NCBI GenBank assembly: GCA_963832725.1
Contig: CAWHVG010000003.1
Location: 1,612,001 to 1,676,000, forward strand
Direction: 5' to 3'
DNA length: 64,000 nucleotides
Source: JAEZBP01 sp963832725
GTDB taxonomy: Bacteria > Myxococcota_A > Polyangia > Polyangiales > Sandaracinaceae
This document shows positions 34,733-43,479 of this stretch, piece after piece. Within the stretch, counting starts at the first letter, position 1; each line of letters starts with the position of its first letter. Position numbers and translations under genes: made by a program. The notes below the pieces were generated by a model, which searched no databases, was not told the DNA's origin, and worked only from the letters and a program-made list of their open reading frames with translations.

Positions 34733-37045
34733 GTGACCTTCCACGAGCGCACGTTCTTCCTCCTCACCCGCGACGCCAAGCAGCGACGAGGCGGGCTCGA
34801 GCTCGTCTACTGGGGCACGTCGCCGGAGGGGCCGGTGCGCGTGCGGCTGACCGATCGCCCTGCCGTCTTCTTCGTGGAGCGGAACGTGGCAACGCGCGCC
34901 GGAGAGCGGAGGCCGACCTCGCTCCTCACCCTCGACGGCGACCCGGTCGATCGCGTGGCGTTCGCGCGACGCGGCGATCTGCGGACCGAGGCCGAGCGGC
35001 TGGAGCGGGCGGGAACACCGGCCTGGGAGGCGGACGTGAAGCCCGCCGACCGCGCGCTCTTCGAGCGCTTCGTCACCGCGGCATGCACGGCGCGAGGCGA
35101 GGCGAGAGTGCGCGGCGGCGTGCTGGAATTCGTGGACCCGGAGCTGACGCCGGCGGAGCTCACGCCGCGGCTCTCGGTCGCCTCGTTCGACATCGAGGCC
35201 GAAGGCCCGGACGCGCCCATCCTCTGCGTGGGCATCGTCTCGGACGCGGGCGGAGAGCGCGTCTTCGTGCGCGGTGAGGGCCCGGCCCGGGAGGGAGTCA
35301 GCTACCACGCGGACGAGCGGGCCACGCTGGCGGCGTTCCTGGCCTACATCGCCGAGCTCGATCCGGACGTGTTGATCGGCTGGAACGTCATCGACTTCGA
35401 TCTGGCCTACCTCGAGGCGCGTTGCGCCCACGCCGGGCTGCGCTTCACGATCGGCCGCGGCGGCGAGCGCGGGAGCGTGCTGCGCGGGTCCACGCCGAAC
35501 GCGCCCTCGGTCGCGCGCGTGCCGGGCCGCGTCGTCCTCGACGGCATCGCCACCATGCGCGCCGCGACCTGGTCGTTCGAGAGCTGGAGCCTGGAGAACG
35601 TCGGCCAAACGCTGCTGGGCCGCGGCAAGAAAATCCACGACCCGAACGGAGATCGGCGGGAGGAAATCCTGCGCCTCTACGCGGAGGACCTTCCCTCGCT
35701 CATCGAGTACAACCGCGAGGATTGCCGGCTGGTACGCGACATCTTCCGCGAGGCGCACGTGCTCGAGTTCGCGATCGAGCGCCAGCGCTTGACCGGGCTG
35801 ACCATGGACCGCCGCGCGGGCGCGGTCTCCGCGTTCGACCATCTCTACCTTCCGCGCCTGCACCGGCACGGTCGGGTGGCGCCCTCGACCGGCCGCAGCG
35901 AGCCGCTGGCGAGCCCCGGCGGCTACGTGATGGACTCGGTGCCGGGGCTCTACGAAGACGTCCTGGTGATGGACTTCAAGAGCCTGTACCCGAGCATCAT
36001 CCGCACGTTCTTGGTCGATCCGCTGGGGCTGGCGACGGCAGGCGAGGACGCGGTCGAAGGCTTCGGCGGCGCGCGCTTCTCGCGGACGAGCCACATCCTG
36101 CCAGGCTTGATCGAGAGCCTCTGGTCGGCGCGCGACGAGGCCAAGGAGAAGAAGGACGCGGCGCTCTCGCGAGCGATCAAGATCCTGATGAACTCGTTCT
36201 ACGGCGTGCTCGGGACGCCGGCTTGCCGCTTCTTCGACCCCAGGTTGGCCAGCTCGATCACCCGACGAGGCCACGAGATCCTCCAGCGGAGCCGCGCCTG
36301 GATCGAGGCGCGCGGATACCCTGTGCTCTACGGCGACACGGACTCGCTCTTCGTCCTGATCGGCGGCCGGATGGACGGCGAGCGGACGGCGCGCACACCG
36401 GAGCAATGCCATGACCTCGGCCGCGAGCTCGTGGCCGGTCTCAATCGGTATTGGCGCGAGACGGTCCGCGAAGAGCACGGGCTCGAGAGCGCGCTTGAGA
36501 TCCAGCTCGAGACCTGCTTCCACCGCTTCTTGATGCCGACGCTGCGGGGCGCCGAGCAGGGCAGCAAGAAGCGCTACGCCGGCCTCGTCGTGGGGCCGCA
36601 CGGCGTGCCGAAGGTGGTCATCAAGGGCCTCGAAGCCGTGCGCACCGACTGGACGCCGCTGGCCCGGCGCACCCAGCGCGAGCTGGTCCGCCGCGTGTTC
36701 CTGGGCGAGCCCTACGGCTCCTGGATCCGGGAGCTGGCCGACGATCTCTTCGCAGGCCGGCTGGACGACGAGCTGGTGTACCGAAAGCGCCTGCGCCGCG
36801 ACCTCGACAGCTACGTGAAGAACGTCCCGCCACACATCGCCGCGGCCCGTCAGCTCGACCGGCGCGTGCGCGAGATCGCCTACGTCATCACCACCCGCGG
36901 CCCTCAGCCCCTCGAGAAGCAGCGAGCACCGATCGACCACCACCATTACCTCACGCGCCAGCTCGCGCCGGCGTGCGACACCATCCTCAACGTGGTCGGC
37001 GACGACTTCATGCGCCACGGGGGAAGGCAGCTCAGCCTCTTCTGA
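34733..37045 (+). CDS. polB: DNA polymerase II (family B)
   Basis: Translesion and repair DNA polymerase. 770 residues from GTG 34733 (E. coli 783). Exonuclease motifs: SFDIEAEG (Exo I), WNVIDFDLAYLE (Exo II) and YNREDCRLV (Exo III). Polymerase motifs: DFKSLYPSII (A), KILMNSFYGVLG (B) and YGDTDSLF (C). Both activities should be intact. The C-terminus QLSLF is a sliding-clamp binding motif, matching the QLGLF of the E. coli enzyme. The start gives VTFHERTFFLLTRD, equal to the family N-terminus; the longer open frame upstream has no homology. No LexA-type box was identified. Confidence 0.96.
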   Translation: MTFHERTFFLLTRDAKQRRGGLELVYWGTSPEGPVRVRLTDRPAVFFVERNVATRAGERRPTSLLTLDGDPVDRVAFARRGDLRTEAERLERAGTPAWEADVKPADRALFERFVTAACTARGEARVRGGVLEFVDPELTPAELTPRLSVASFDIEAEGPDAPILCVGIVSDAGGERVFVRGEGPAREGVSYHADERATLAAFLAYIAELDPDVLIGWNVIDFDLAYLEARCAHAGLRFTIGRGGERGSVLRGSTPNAPSVARVPGRVVLDGIATMRAATWSFESWSLENVGQTLLGRGKKIHDPNGDRREEILRLYAEDLPSLIEYNREDCRLVRDIFREAHVLEFAIERQRLTGLTMDRRAGAVSAFDHLYLPRLHRHGRVAPSTGRSEPLASPGGYVMDSVPGLYEDVLVMDFKSLYPSIIRTFLVDPLGLATAGEDAVEGFGGARFSRTSHILPGLIESLWSARDEAKEKKDAALSRAIKILMNSFYGVLGTPACRFFDPRLASSITRRGHEILQRSRAWIEARGYPVLYGDTDSLFVLIGGRMDGERTARTPEQCHDLGRELVAGLNRYWRETVREEHGLESALEIQLETCFHRFLMPTLRGAEQGSKKRYAGLVVGPHGVPKVVIKGLEAVRTDWTPLARRTQRELVRRVFLGEPYGSWIRELADDLFAGRLDDELVYRKRLRRDLDSYVKNVPPHIAAARQLDRRVREIAYVITTRGPQPLEKQRAPIDHHHYLTRQLAPACDTILNVVGDDFMRHGGRQLSLF

Positions 37046-37326
37046 TCCGACGGACGCGGGCGGCGACGTGCTCGACCTCGATGCCGAGGTCCGGGGGCAC
37101 GTCCCGCGGCCATCCACATTGCACGCCGAGCCCCATCCGACGGCGCGGACGGCATGCCTGGGGCCGGTGGGCGCCCCCGGCCAACATGCTGGCTAGCGCG
37201 GTGGCCGGCGTGGACCGGATTGGCTGGTGTCTCCAAACCCCGCTGGCCCTCGCCTTTGGGTCGATCTGCCACACGTGTGCGCTGGCATGCGGACTGCTCC
37301 CACACCCGCCCACCATGGAGCAGACG

Positions 37327-38934
37327 ATGCGCAAGACCCTCTCCGCGTTCCTCCTGCTCGCGCTCGGCGGCTGCGCCACGCCGTCGATCGCGACCGAGGA
37401 CCTCCCCTTCACCAAGCAGGATCCGCTCAAGGCCGACACCTCCGCGGAGGCGGTCTTCCTCGACTTCCGTTTCGACGGTGAGCTCGTCACCACCTCGCGG
37501 TGGAGCCCCGAGCGGCAGATCGAGGACCAGCTCCTCTACACGATGGGGCAGCTCAACGGAGAGCACGGCGTGGCCCGCCTCGACCGGGTCGAGCTGAGCG
37601 ACGTCTCCGTGCAGGCGGAGGGCGACGCCTACCGCGTGACCTACAGCGCGCGCGTCCCCGTCGCCTGGGGTCGCCGGCAGTCGGTGCCGAACGAGTACAC
37701 CTTCGTGCTTCCGCGCGACGTGTCCTACGCGGGTCTCAATCGCTTCACCGACACCTACCAGCACAGCTGCGTGGAGTGGGGCGCGCACGACGTGAGCTCG
37801 GGATCGATGTGGTACTACTTCCGGCCGCATCGCTCCGGCTGCTCGCTCGACGACGCCGACGTGGTCCACGCCGTGGCCGACGTGCAGGTCAGCGACATCA
37901 ACACCACCGGCCGCTTCCCGGAGTACGACCGGGTGTGGGAAGACGACGCGCTGCGGGTGGTGGCGGTCTTCGGCAAGTACGAGGACGGCGCGACCACCAC
38001 CGACGACGCGGGCATCACCGGCTACAACCGCTTCGTGGGCGCCGTGCGAGACGAGCTGCGCGGCCACGCGCTGACCACCGTCCCGGAGCAGGTGCCGACC
38101 GATCCCGGCGTCGAGGCACCGGACGTCACCTTCCACGCCACGCTCGAGGACGGCCGCAGCGTGGAGGTGGTCGCCATCCTGGTGGACAACGTGCGCACCG
38201 CGGGCGCCACCTTCGACGCGCGCTACGGGGAGCTCTCCACCCGGGCGGACCTGATCGTCTACAACGGCCACGCGGGCCTCGGCGCCAACATCCGCGCGCT
38301 GGCGCAGAAGGGCCGGTGGGTCGCCGACCAGTACGCGATCGCGTTCATGAACGGCTGCGACACCTACGCCTACGTCGACAGCGCGCTCTGGGACGCGCAC
38401 GCGGCCGTCAACCCCGCCGATCCGAGCGGCACCAAGCACCTGGACATCGTGATGAACGGGATGCCGGCGTACTTCCGCTCGATGCCCAACGCGACGATGG
38501 CGCTGGTGCGCGGGCTGATGGGCTACGACGCGCCGCGCACCTACGAGCAGATCTTCAGCGACATCGACAGCTCGCAGGTCGTGCTGGTCAGCGGTGAGCA
38601 GGACAACACCTTCACGCCCGGCGGTGGCGGCGACCCGACGCCGACCTGGGAGGGGCTGAACGAGAGCGGCTCGCTGGCCCGCGGCGAAGAAGCGCACTTC
38701 GAGACGCCGGTGCTGGCCGCCGGTCGCTACCGCTTCTCCATCACCGGCTCGGGGGACGCGGATCTCTACGTGCGCATCGGCTCCGCGCCCACGCCGCGCG
38801 AGTACGACTGCCGGCCCTACCGCTCGGACGCCAACGAGACCTGCGAGGTCGAGCTCCCCGCCGACGCGCCGGTCCACGTGATGGTCCGCGGCTACCGCGA
38901 CAGCGAGTACGCGCTGCGCGGCGAGACGCTCTGA
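37327..38934 (+). CDS. secreted caspase-fold (C25-like) lipoprotein with PPC domain
   Basis: 535 residues. GGAG within ATGGAGCAGACG is the ribosome site for ATG 37327, followed by lipoprotein signal LSAFLLLALGGC (Cys about 16). An N-terminal beta region (about 35-180) precedes a domain (about 190-430) with NGHAGLG and, 40 residues later, FMNGCDTYAY, the His/Cys pair and spacing of gingipain/CHAT-type caspase-fold peptidases. A Gly-rich linker then leads to a bacterial pre-peptidase C-terminal (PPC) domain (about 440-535: SGSLARGEEAHFETPVLAAG, ITGSGDADLYVR). Cysteine peptidase activity is likely but inferred from two motifs only. Confidence 0.72.
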   Translation: MRKTLSAFLLLALGGCATPSIATEDLPFTKQDPLKADTSAEAVFLDFRFDGELVTTSRWSPERQIEDQLLYTMGQLNGEHGVARLDRVELSDVSVQAEGDAYRVTYSARVPVAWGRRQSVPNEYTFVLPRDVSYAGLNRFTDTYQHSCVEWGAHDVSSGSMWYYFRPHRSGCSLDDADVVHAVADVQVSDINTTGRFPEYDRVWEDDALRVVAVFGKYEDGATTTDDAGITGYNRFVGAVRDELRGHALTTVPEQVPTDPGVEAPDVTFHATLEDGRSVEVVAILVDNVRTAGATFDARYGELSTRADLIVYNGHAGLGANIRALAQKGRWVADQYAIAFMNGCDTYAYVDSALWDAHAAVNPADPSGTKHLDIVMNGMPAYFRSMPNATMALVRGLMGYDAPRTYEQIFSDIDSSQVVLVSGEQDNTFTPGGGGDPTPTWEGLNESGSLARGEEAHFETPVLAAGRYRFSITGSGDADLYVRIGSAPTPREYDCRPYRSDANETCEVELPADAPVHVMVRGYRDSEYALRGETL

Positions 38935-39235
38935 TTGGAGCGCATCCGCGATCCCCTCTTCGAGCGGCGGCGGCCCATCGGGCTCCGCCGCTCGCGGCGT
39001 TCGGGGCGCGCCGCGAGTCGTCCAGGAAATCCACGGCGACGCAGGACCCTGCTCCGAGCTCCGTTCCGGTCTCGAGGATGCAGCCGGACCATGCGCTGCG
39101 GTCGGAGCTCGAGCCGTGTTCGAACCGTCAGCCGTCGCGCCGAAGCTCGGCCGGGCGCTCGGTCCCGATGACGCAACCACAGCTCGCCACGGCGGGGTCA
39201 GTCTTCGACCGCGTCGTCCCCCTCTCGAGCACGCC
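38935..39235. other. 301-bp gap between convergent genes
   Basis: Nothing recognisable: no gene and no strong hairpin with a T-tract. Confidence 0.4.
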
Positions 39236-39932
39236 CTACCACACCGTCCCGTCCCGGAGCGTGACCGCGTCCGCGCCCGGCGTCGGCACGACCACCGGGT
39301 GCTGAGGATCGCGCAAGAGCGTCACGTGTGGCCCGCCCTCCCAGTGCCCTTGCACCGTGACGCCCGCGGTGATTCTCCAGAGGGCCCGCCAAGATGGGCT
39401 CGCCGGCTCCTCGCGCGACGGCGAAGTCGGTCGTGCCCGCCGGCACCATGCCTTCGCAGGGCGCCGTGCAGATGCGGTCGGCGACCAGAAAGTCCCCCAC
39501 GTACCGTTGCTGGTTCGTGTTGATGCGCCGGGTCGAGATCCCGAGCTCGACCACCCCGGACCGGTCGCGCTGATCTGCGTCGGGTAGATTGGAGAGCGCT
39601 CCCGTCAGGCGGTAGAACGTGAGCGGGTGTGCCGCGGTCGCGGTGAAGCGGACGCGCACCTGGGGTGCCGAGGGCTCGAAGCCCGGCTGGTCGAGGTGGA
39701 CGGTGCGGAGCACGTCGCCGGCGCTCAGGCGGCGCTCGCCCGCGCCGGTCGCGAGGGTGCCGCCGGTGCTGGGTCGGTAGTCCATCCACGTGCCGCGGAG
39801 ACGTGTTCCGTCATGTAGGTACACGACGTCGGGAGCCTGAGCCCGCGCGCGTGCGCCACCAGCGAAGACGACCGCGCTCGTGAGACACACGAGCAAGCAG
39901 AGCTCCGACCTCGACGCGCCGCGTACCATCAA
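39236..39932 (-). CDS. exported beta-rich protein; frame break
   Basis: About 231 residues once joined. A signal peptide (LCLLVCLTSAVVFAGGARARAQ) is followed by a stretch beginning VVYLHDGTRLRGTW that recalls prokaryotic DUF-type 'YLKDGSxxRG' proteins of myxobacteria, where the phrase recurs at the end. The frame breaks at about 39395-39415. One base further it reads WRALWRITAGVTVQGHWEGG and finishes with TLRDGTVW, stop at 39238-39236. The symmetry of the LHDGT/LRDGT motifs at both ends supports one gene. Function unknown. Confidence 0.7.
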
Positions 39933-40310
39933 AGGTCAGGACGGTCTCCGCCGACGTGAGGTTCCCGGAGGCTCATGCCGACTCCACGGGGGCTCTGTCT
40001 GACCGAAGCCAGCGGATGACGGCCGCCGCGCCGGATTGCGCCCTCCTCCCGCCCTCCACCGGGAGGCCGTCGGGGAAGGGCCGCACCCTCGGGCCCGGCG
40101 CCGTGGCTCACCCCGGACCACGGCCCACGTTGGCACAGAACGGCGCCGCCCGAGACGCTGACGATCAGGGCGGAGCCGGTCCGTTCGCGGGCAGAATGAG
40201 AAGGGGCAGCCGCCCGCCTTCGAAGGGCTCGTGGGGAACCGGTTGGAAATGATCTTGCTAGAGCGCGACCCATCTCTCGAAGCCGCAAAGGCGAGAAGGG
40301 GAAGCGAACG
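39933..40310. other. 378-bp divergent intergenic region
   Basis: No gene seen. It must hold promoters for both flanking secreted-protein genes, but none could be placed with confidence. Confidence 0.35.
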
Positions 40311-41813
40311 ATGCGCACATGGTCGGGCTCGATATTGGCGATCCTCTTGGCGGCGTGTGGGTCGAGCCACACGGTCGCGCCCGAAGCGGACGCGGGTCCT
40401 TTGCCCGACATCCCGACGGCGGGCGCGCAGCAGGCGCTCACGGTCGGACCTGAAGGAGGCACGGTCGAGCTCGGCAGCCTCTCGCTGGACATCCCGGCCG
40501 GCGCGCTGAGCGAGCCGACGGCGATCACGGTCACGGTCGACTCCGCCCCGCCGGCGCCCTTCACCGGCTTCTCGCCCGTGTTCCACTTCGAGCCAGAAGG
40601 CCTGGTGTTCGCGCAGCCGGTGACGGTGCGGCTCCCCTTCGTCGGCAACGGCGACACCGCGACGGTGTTCTGGACGACGCTGGGCGGGAGCGCATACGCC
40701 CCGCTCGACACGCGGATCGAAGGCCGCATCGCGGTGGCCCAGACGACGCACTTCAGCTCGACGTTCGTGGGCACGGCCTGCGGCGACGGGGACTGCTGCA
40801 CCCGCGCCAACGGCGATCTCGACGTGCTCTTCGTCGTGGACGACTCCAACTCGATGGCCGAAGAGCAGGCCCTGCTCGCGAACGAGATCCCGCGCATGGC
40901 GCGCGTCTTGGCGACGGGCGATCTGGACGGTGACGGGACGCAGGACTTCCCGGCCATCCGCAGCGTGCGGGTGGGGACGGTGTCGACCGACATGGGCGCC
41001 GACAGCGCCGGCACGCCGACCTGTCCGGACGGCTACGGCGACGACGGCATCTTGCGCACCGCGGGCCACGGCACGGGCTGCGAGGCGACCTATCCGAGCT
41101 ACGCCGAGCTGAGCGCGGACGACCCGAGCGCGGACGTGGACGCGTTCGTGCAGCAGGTGAGCTGCGTGGCCGTCCTCGGCACGGGCGGCTGCGGGTTCGA
41201 GCAGCCGCTGGAAGCAGCCCTGAAGGCCCTCACGCCCTCCACGTCGTCGCTGCGCTTCGCCAACGGCACGACGGGCCATGGGAACGCGGAGAACGCCGGA
41301 TTCCTGCGGGACGGCTCGGTGCTGGCGACGCTCGTGGTCAGCGACGAGAACGACTGCTCGGCGTCGGACCGCACCATCACCGATCCCACGAGCACCACCT
41401 TCACCGGGCCGCTCAACCTCCGGTGCATGCAGTACCCCGACGCGCTCTACCCGCCGAGCCGCTACATCGACGGGCTGCAGGCGCTGCGGGCGAACCCGGA
41501 TGACGTCATCTTCGCGTCCATCTCGGGTGTGCCGGTCGACCTCGTCTCCGAGCCGACCGACTACTCGGCCGTCCTCTCGGATCCGCGCATGACGGAGACG
41601 ATCGACCCGACGCGTCCCGAGACCCTGGAGCCCTCCTGCAACGAGCCCAACGGCGGCATCGCGACGCCTCCGACCCGCACCGTGCAGGTGGCCCAGGGCT
41701 TCGGCGGAAACGGCGTCGTACAGTCGATCTGCCAGTCGGACTTCACCCCCGCCATCGACGCCGTGCTCACCCGCGTGGCCGCCCGCGTCAGCGGCAGCTG
41801 CACCGCGCCCTGA
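40311..41813 (+). CDS. lipoprotein with ZU5-like and VWA-like domains
   Basis: 500 residues. Lipoprotein signal ILAILLAACGSS (Cys about 16). Residues about 40-150 form a ZU5-like beta domain (VGPEGGTVELGSLSLDIPAGALSEPTAITV). After CGDGDCCTRANG comes a VWA-like domain beginning DVLFVVDDSNSMAEEQ. Its metal motif is DDSNS, a close variant of DxSxS. Ca-binding-like DLDGDGTQDF and several Cys follow. The type is common in Polyangiales. Probably surface-exposed; binding partner unknown. Confidence 0.8.
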   Translation: MRTWSGSILAILLAACGSSHTVAPEADAGPLPDIPTAGAQQALTVGPEGGTVELGSLSLDIPAGALSEPTAITVTVDSAPPAPFTGFSPVFHFEPEGLVFAQPVTVRLPFVGNGDTATVFWTTLGGSAYAPLDTRIEGRIAVAQTTHFSSTFVGTACGDGDCCTRANGDLDVLFVVDDSNSMAEEQALLANEIPRMARVLATGDLDGDGTQDFPAIRSVRVGTVSTDMGADSAGTPTCPDGYGDDGILRTAGHGTGCEATYPSYAELSADDPSADVDAFVQQVSCVAVLGTGGCGFEQPLEAALKALTPSTSSLRFANGTTGHGNAENAGFLRDGSVLATLVVSDENDCSASDRTITDPTSTTFTGPLNLRCMQYPDALYPPSRYIDGLQALRANPDDVIFASISGVPVDLVSEPTDYSAVLSDPRMTETIDPTRPETLEPSCNEPNGGIATPPTRTVQVAQGFGGNGVVQSICQSDFTPAIDAVLTRVAARVSGSCTAP

Positions 41814-42231
41814 GTGACGTGCACGACGGTCTCCGATGCCACCCGGCCGGGCGGCACGCGATCCGGTTGCGTCGCCAGCCCGACGACCGACCCTGAGCCC
41901 GAGTGGACGTCGAGCCCGACGGCGAAGGGAGCGTGAGAATGCCGAGCCCGAAAAGCGCGGCGTCCGCCCCGAACCTGGCGGATTCCGACGTCGTCGGGAC
42001 CACTCGAGGCACCGACAGCAGCTCCGAAGATCCCGAACGCGCCACCCACGACAATCGAGGTCCCTCTCGCGAAGCGAGACGGCACGGCTCGCGCTGCGCG
42101 ACGAACACGAAATGAGCGGTCGCCGGAAGATGCAATGAGAGGCGAGCCGAACGTTCGCGAACGCCTGCGCGGTCCGCGCGCGGGGAGACGGCGGGCGCGG
42201 TGCCCACGACTCCGTGCCGCGGCCCGGTCCC
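41814..42231. other. 418-bp gap between convergent genes
   Basis: Nothing recognisable beyond short GC-rich inverted repeats. Confidence 0.35.
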
Positions 42232-43353
42232 TCAGATGCGGCGCAGGACCTGACCGCTGACGGTGTAGCCCGCCCCGAACGCGCAGAGCACACCGAGGGC
42301 GCCGGAAGGCAGGTCGTCCTTGTGGTGGTCGAACGCGATCAGCGCGCCGGCCGCCGCCGTGTTGCCGTACTCGCCGAGGACCAAGGGGGCCTCGCCGGGC
42401 TGCGCGTCGCGACCGAGCAGGCGCCGCGCGATGGACGCGCTCATCTGCGAGTTGGCCTGGTGCAGCCAGAAGCGCGTGACCTCGTCCACCGAGAGCCCGT
42501 TGGCGCCGAGGTGCTCGCCGAGCAGCGCAGGCACGAGCTGCACGATGTCCTTGAACACGCGGCGGCCCTGCTGGTGAAAGAGCTTGTTCGCGTCGTCACG
42601 ATGCGCGGGGTCGCAGCGGTTCAGGAACCCGACGTCGTTGCGCACGTTCGACGAGAAGCGCGTCGTGCAGAACGTCGAGAGGATCTCGAACGCGCCCTTC
42701 CCCGCCCGCTCGAGGGGCTCGATGACCACGGCCGCCCCGGCGTCACCGAGGATGAAGTGGCTGTCGCGATCCTTGAAGTTGCTGTACGCGCTCGGCAGCT
42801 CGGGCGCGACCACCACAGCGCATCGCGCGCTGCCGCTGCGGATCGCCTCGCTCGCGAGCTGGATGCCGAAGCCCGCGGACGCGCAGCCGACCGAGAGGTC
42901 GTAGGCGATACCTCGCGCGCCCAGGGCATGCTGCACCTCGATCGCCACGGCCGGATAGGGCCGCTGCAGGCTCGACGCGCCGACGATCACGAGGTCGACC
43001 TCGCCGCCTTCGCGCCCGGCCGCGCTCAGCGCACGCCGAATCGCCCCCAGCGCCAGCTCCGCCTGGACCGAAAGCTCCTCGTCGGGACGATCCGGGATCT
43101 GCGGAAACATGTAGCGCGGGTCGAGCACGCCGGTGCGCGTCCAGAAGTGCCGGCGGCGGATGCCGGACACTCGCTCGACGAACTCGGGCGAGGACTCTTC
43201 GAGGGGGAGCTCGGCGCCTTCGCGGATGGCGTCGGCGCGGCGCTCGTTCTCGCGGTGGACCCACGCGTTGAACGAGGCGCAGAGCTCATCGTTGGAGACG
43301 ACGTCGCGGGGGGCGTCGACTCCCGAACCTGTGATCGCGATTCGGGTGGACAT
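42232..43353 (-). CDS. 3-oxoacyl-ACP synthase III family protein
   Basis: 373-residue thiolase-fold condensing enzyme of the FabH (KAS III) type. Catalytic Cys in YDLSVGCASAGFGIQL (about 155), His in FWLHQANSQM (about 305) and Asn in GEYGNTAAAGALIAF (about 337) are all present. It is longer than FabH (about 320), with an insert at about 25-85 (ENERRADAIREGAELPLEES), as in KAS III paralogues used for secondary lipids or alternative starter units. It stands alone, so the substrate cannot be inferred. ATG 43353 gives the usual N-terminus MSTRIAITGSG. Confidence 0.9.
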   Translation of the reverse strand: MSTRIAITGSGVDAPRDVVSNDELCASFNAWVHRENERRADAIREGAELPLEESSPEFVERVSGIRRRHFWTRTGVLDPRYMFPQIPDRPDEELSVQAELALGAIRRALSAAGREGGEVDLVIVGASSLQRPYPAVAIEVQHALGARGIAYDLSVGCASAGFGIQLASEAIRSGSARCAVVVAPELPSAYSNFKDRDSHFILGDAGAAVVIEPLERAGKGAFEILSTFCTTRFSSNVRNDVGFLNRCDPAHRDDANKLFHQQGRRVFKDIVQLVPALLGEHLGANGLSVDEVTRFWLHQANSQMSASIARRLLGRDAQPGEAPLVLGEYGNTAAAGALIAFDHHKDDLPSGALGVLCAFGAGYTVSGQVLRRI

Positions 43354-43479
43354 GCTCTCGTCGGTTGGGTGTCGCCCCTCGACACGGCTTGGGACGACGG
43401 TAGAGCGCTCGGGGAAAGCGCGAGAGTCACTGGCATTCGTCAACGAAATGCGACGAACCGGACGCGAGAAGATAGCGCT

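Noticed and set aside
41561..42085. 174-codon minus-strand frame
   Set aside because: Half lies antisense to the ZU5/VWA lipoprotein gene; no signal, domain or start context.
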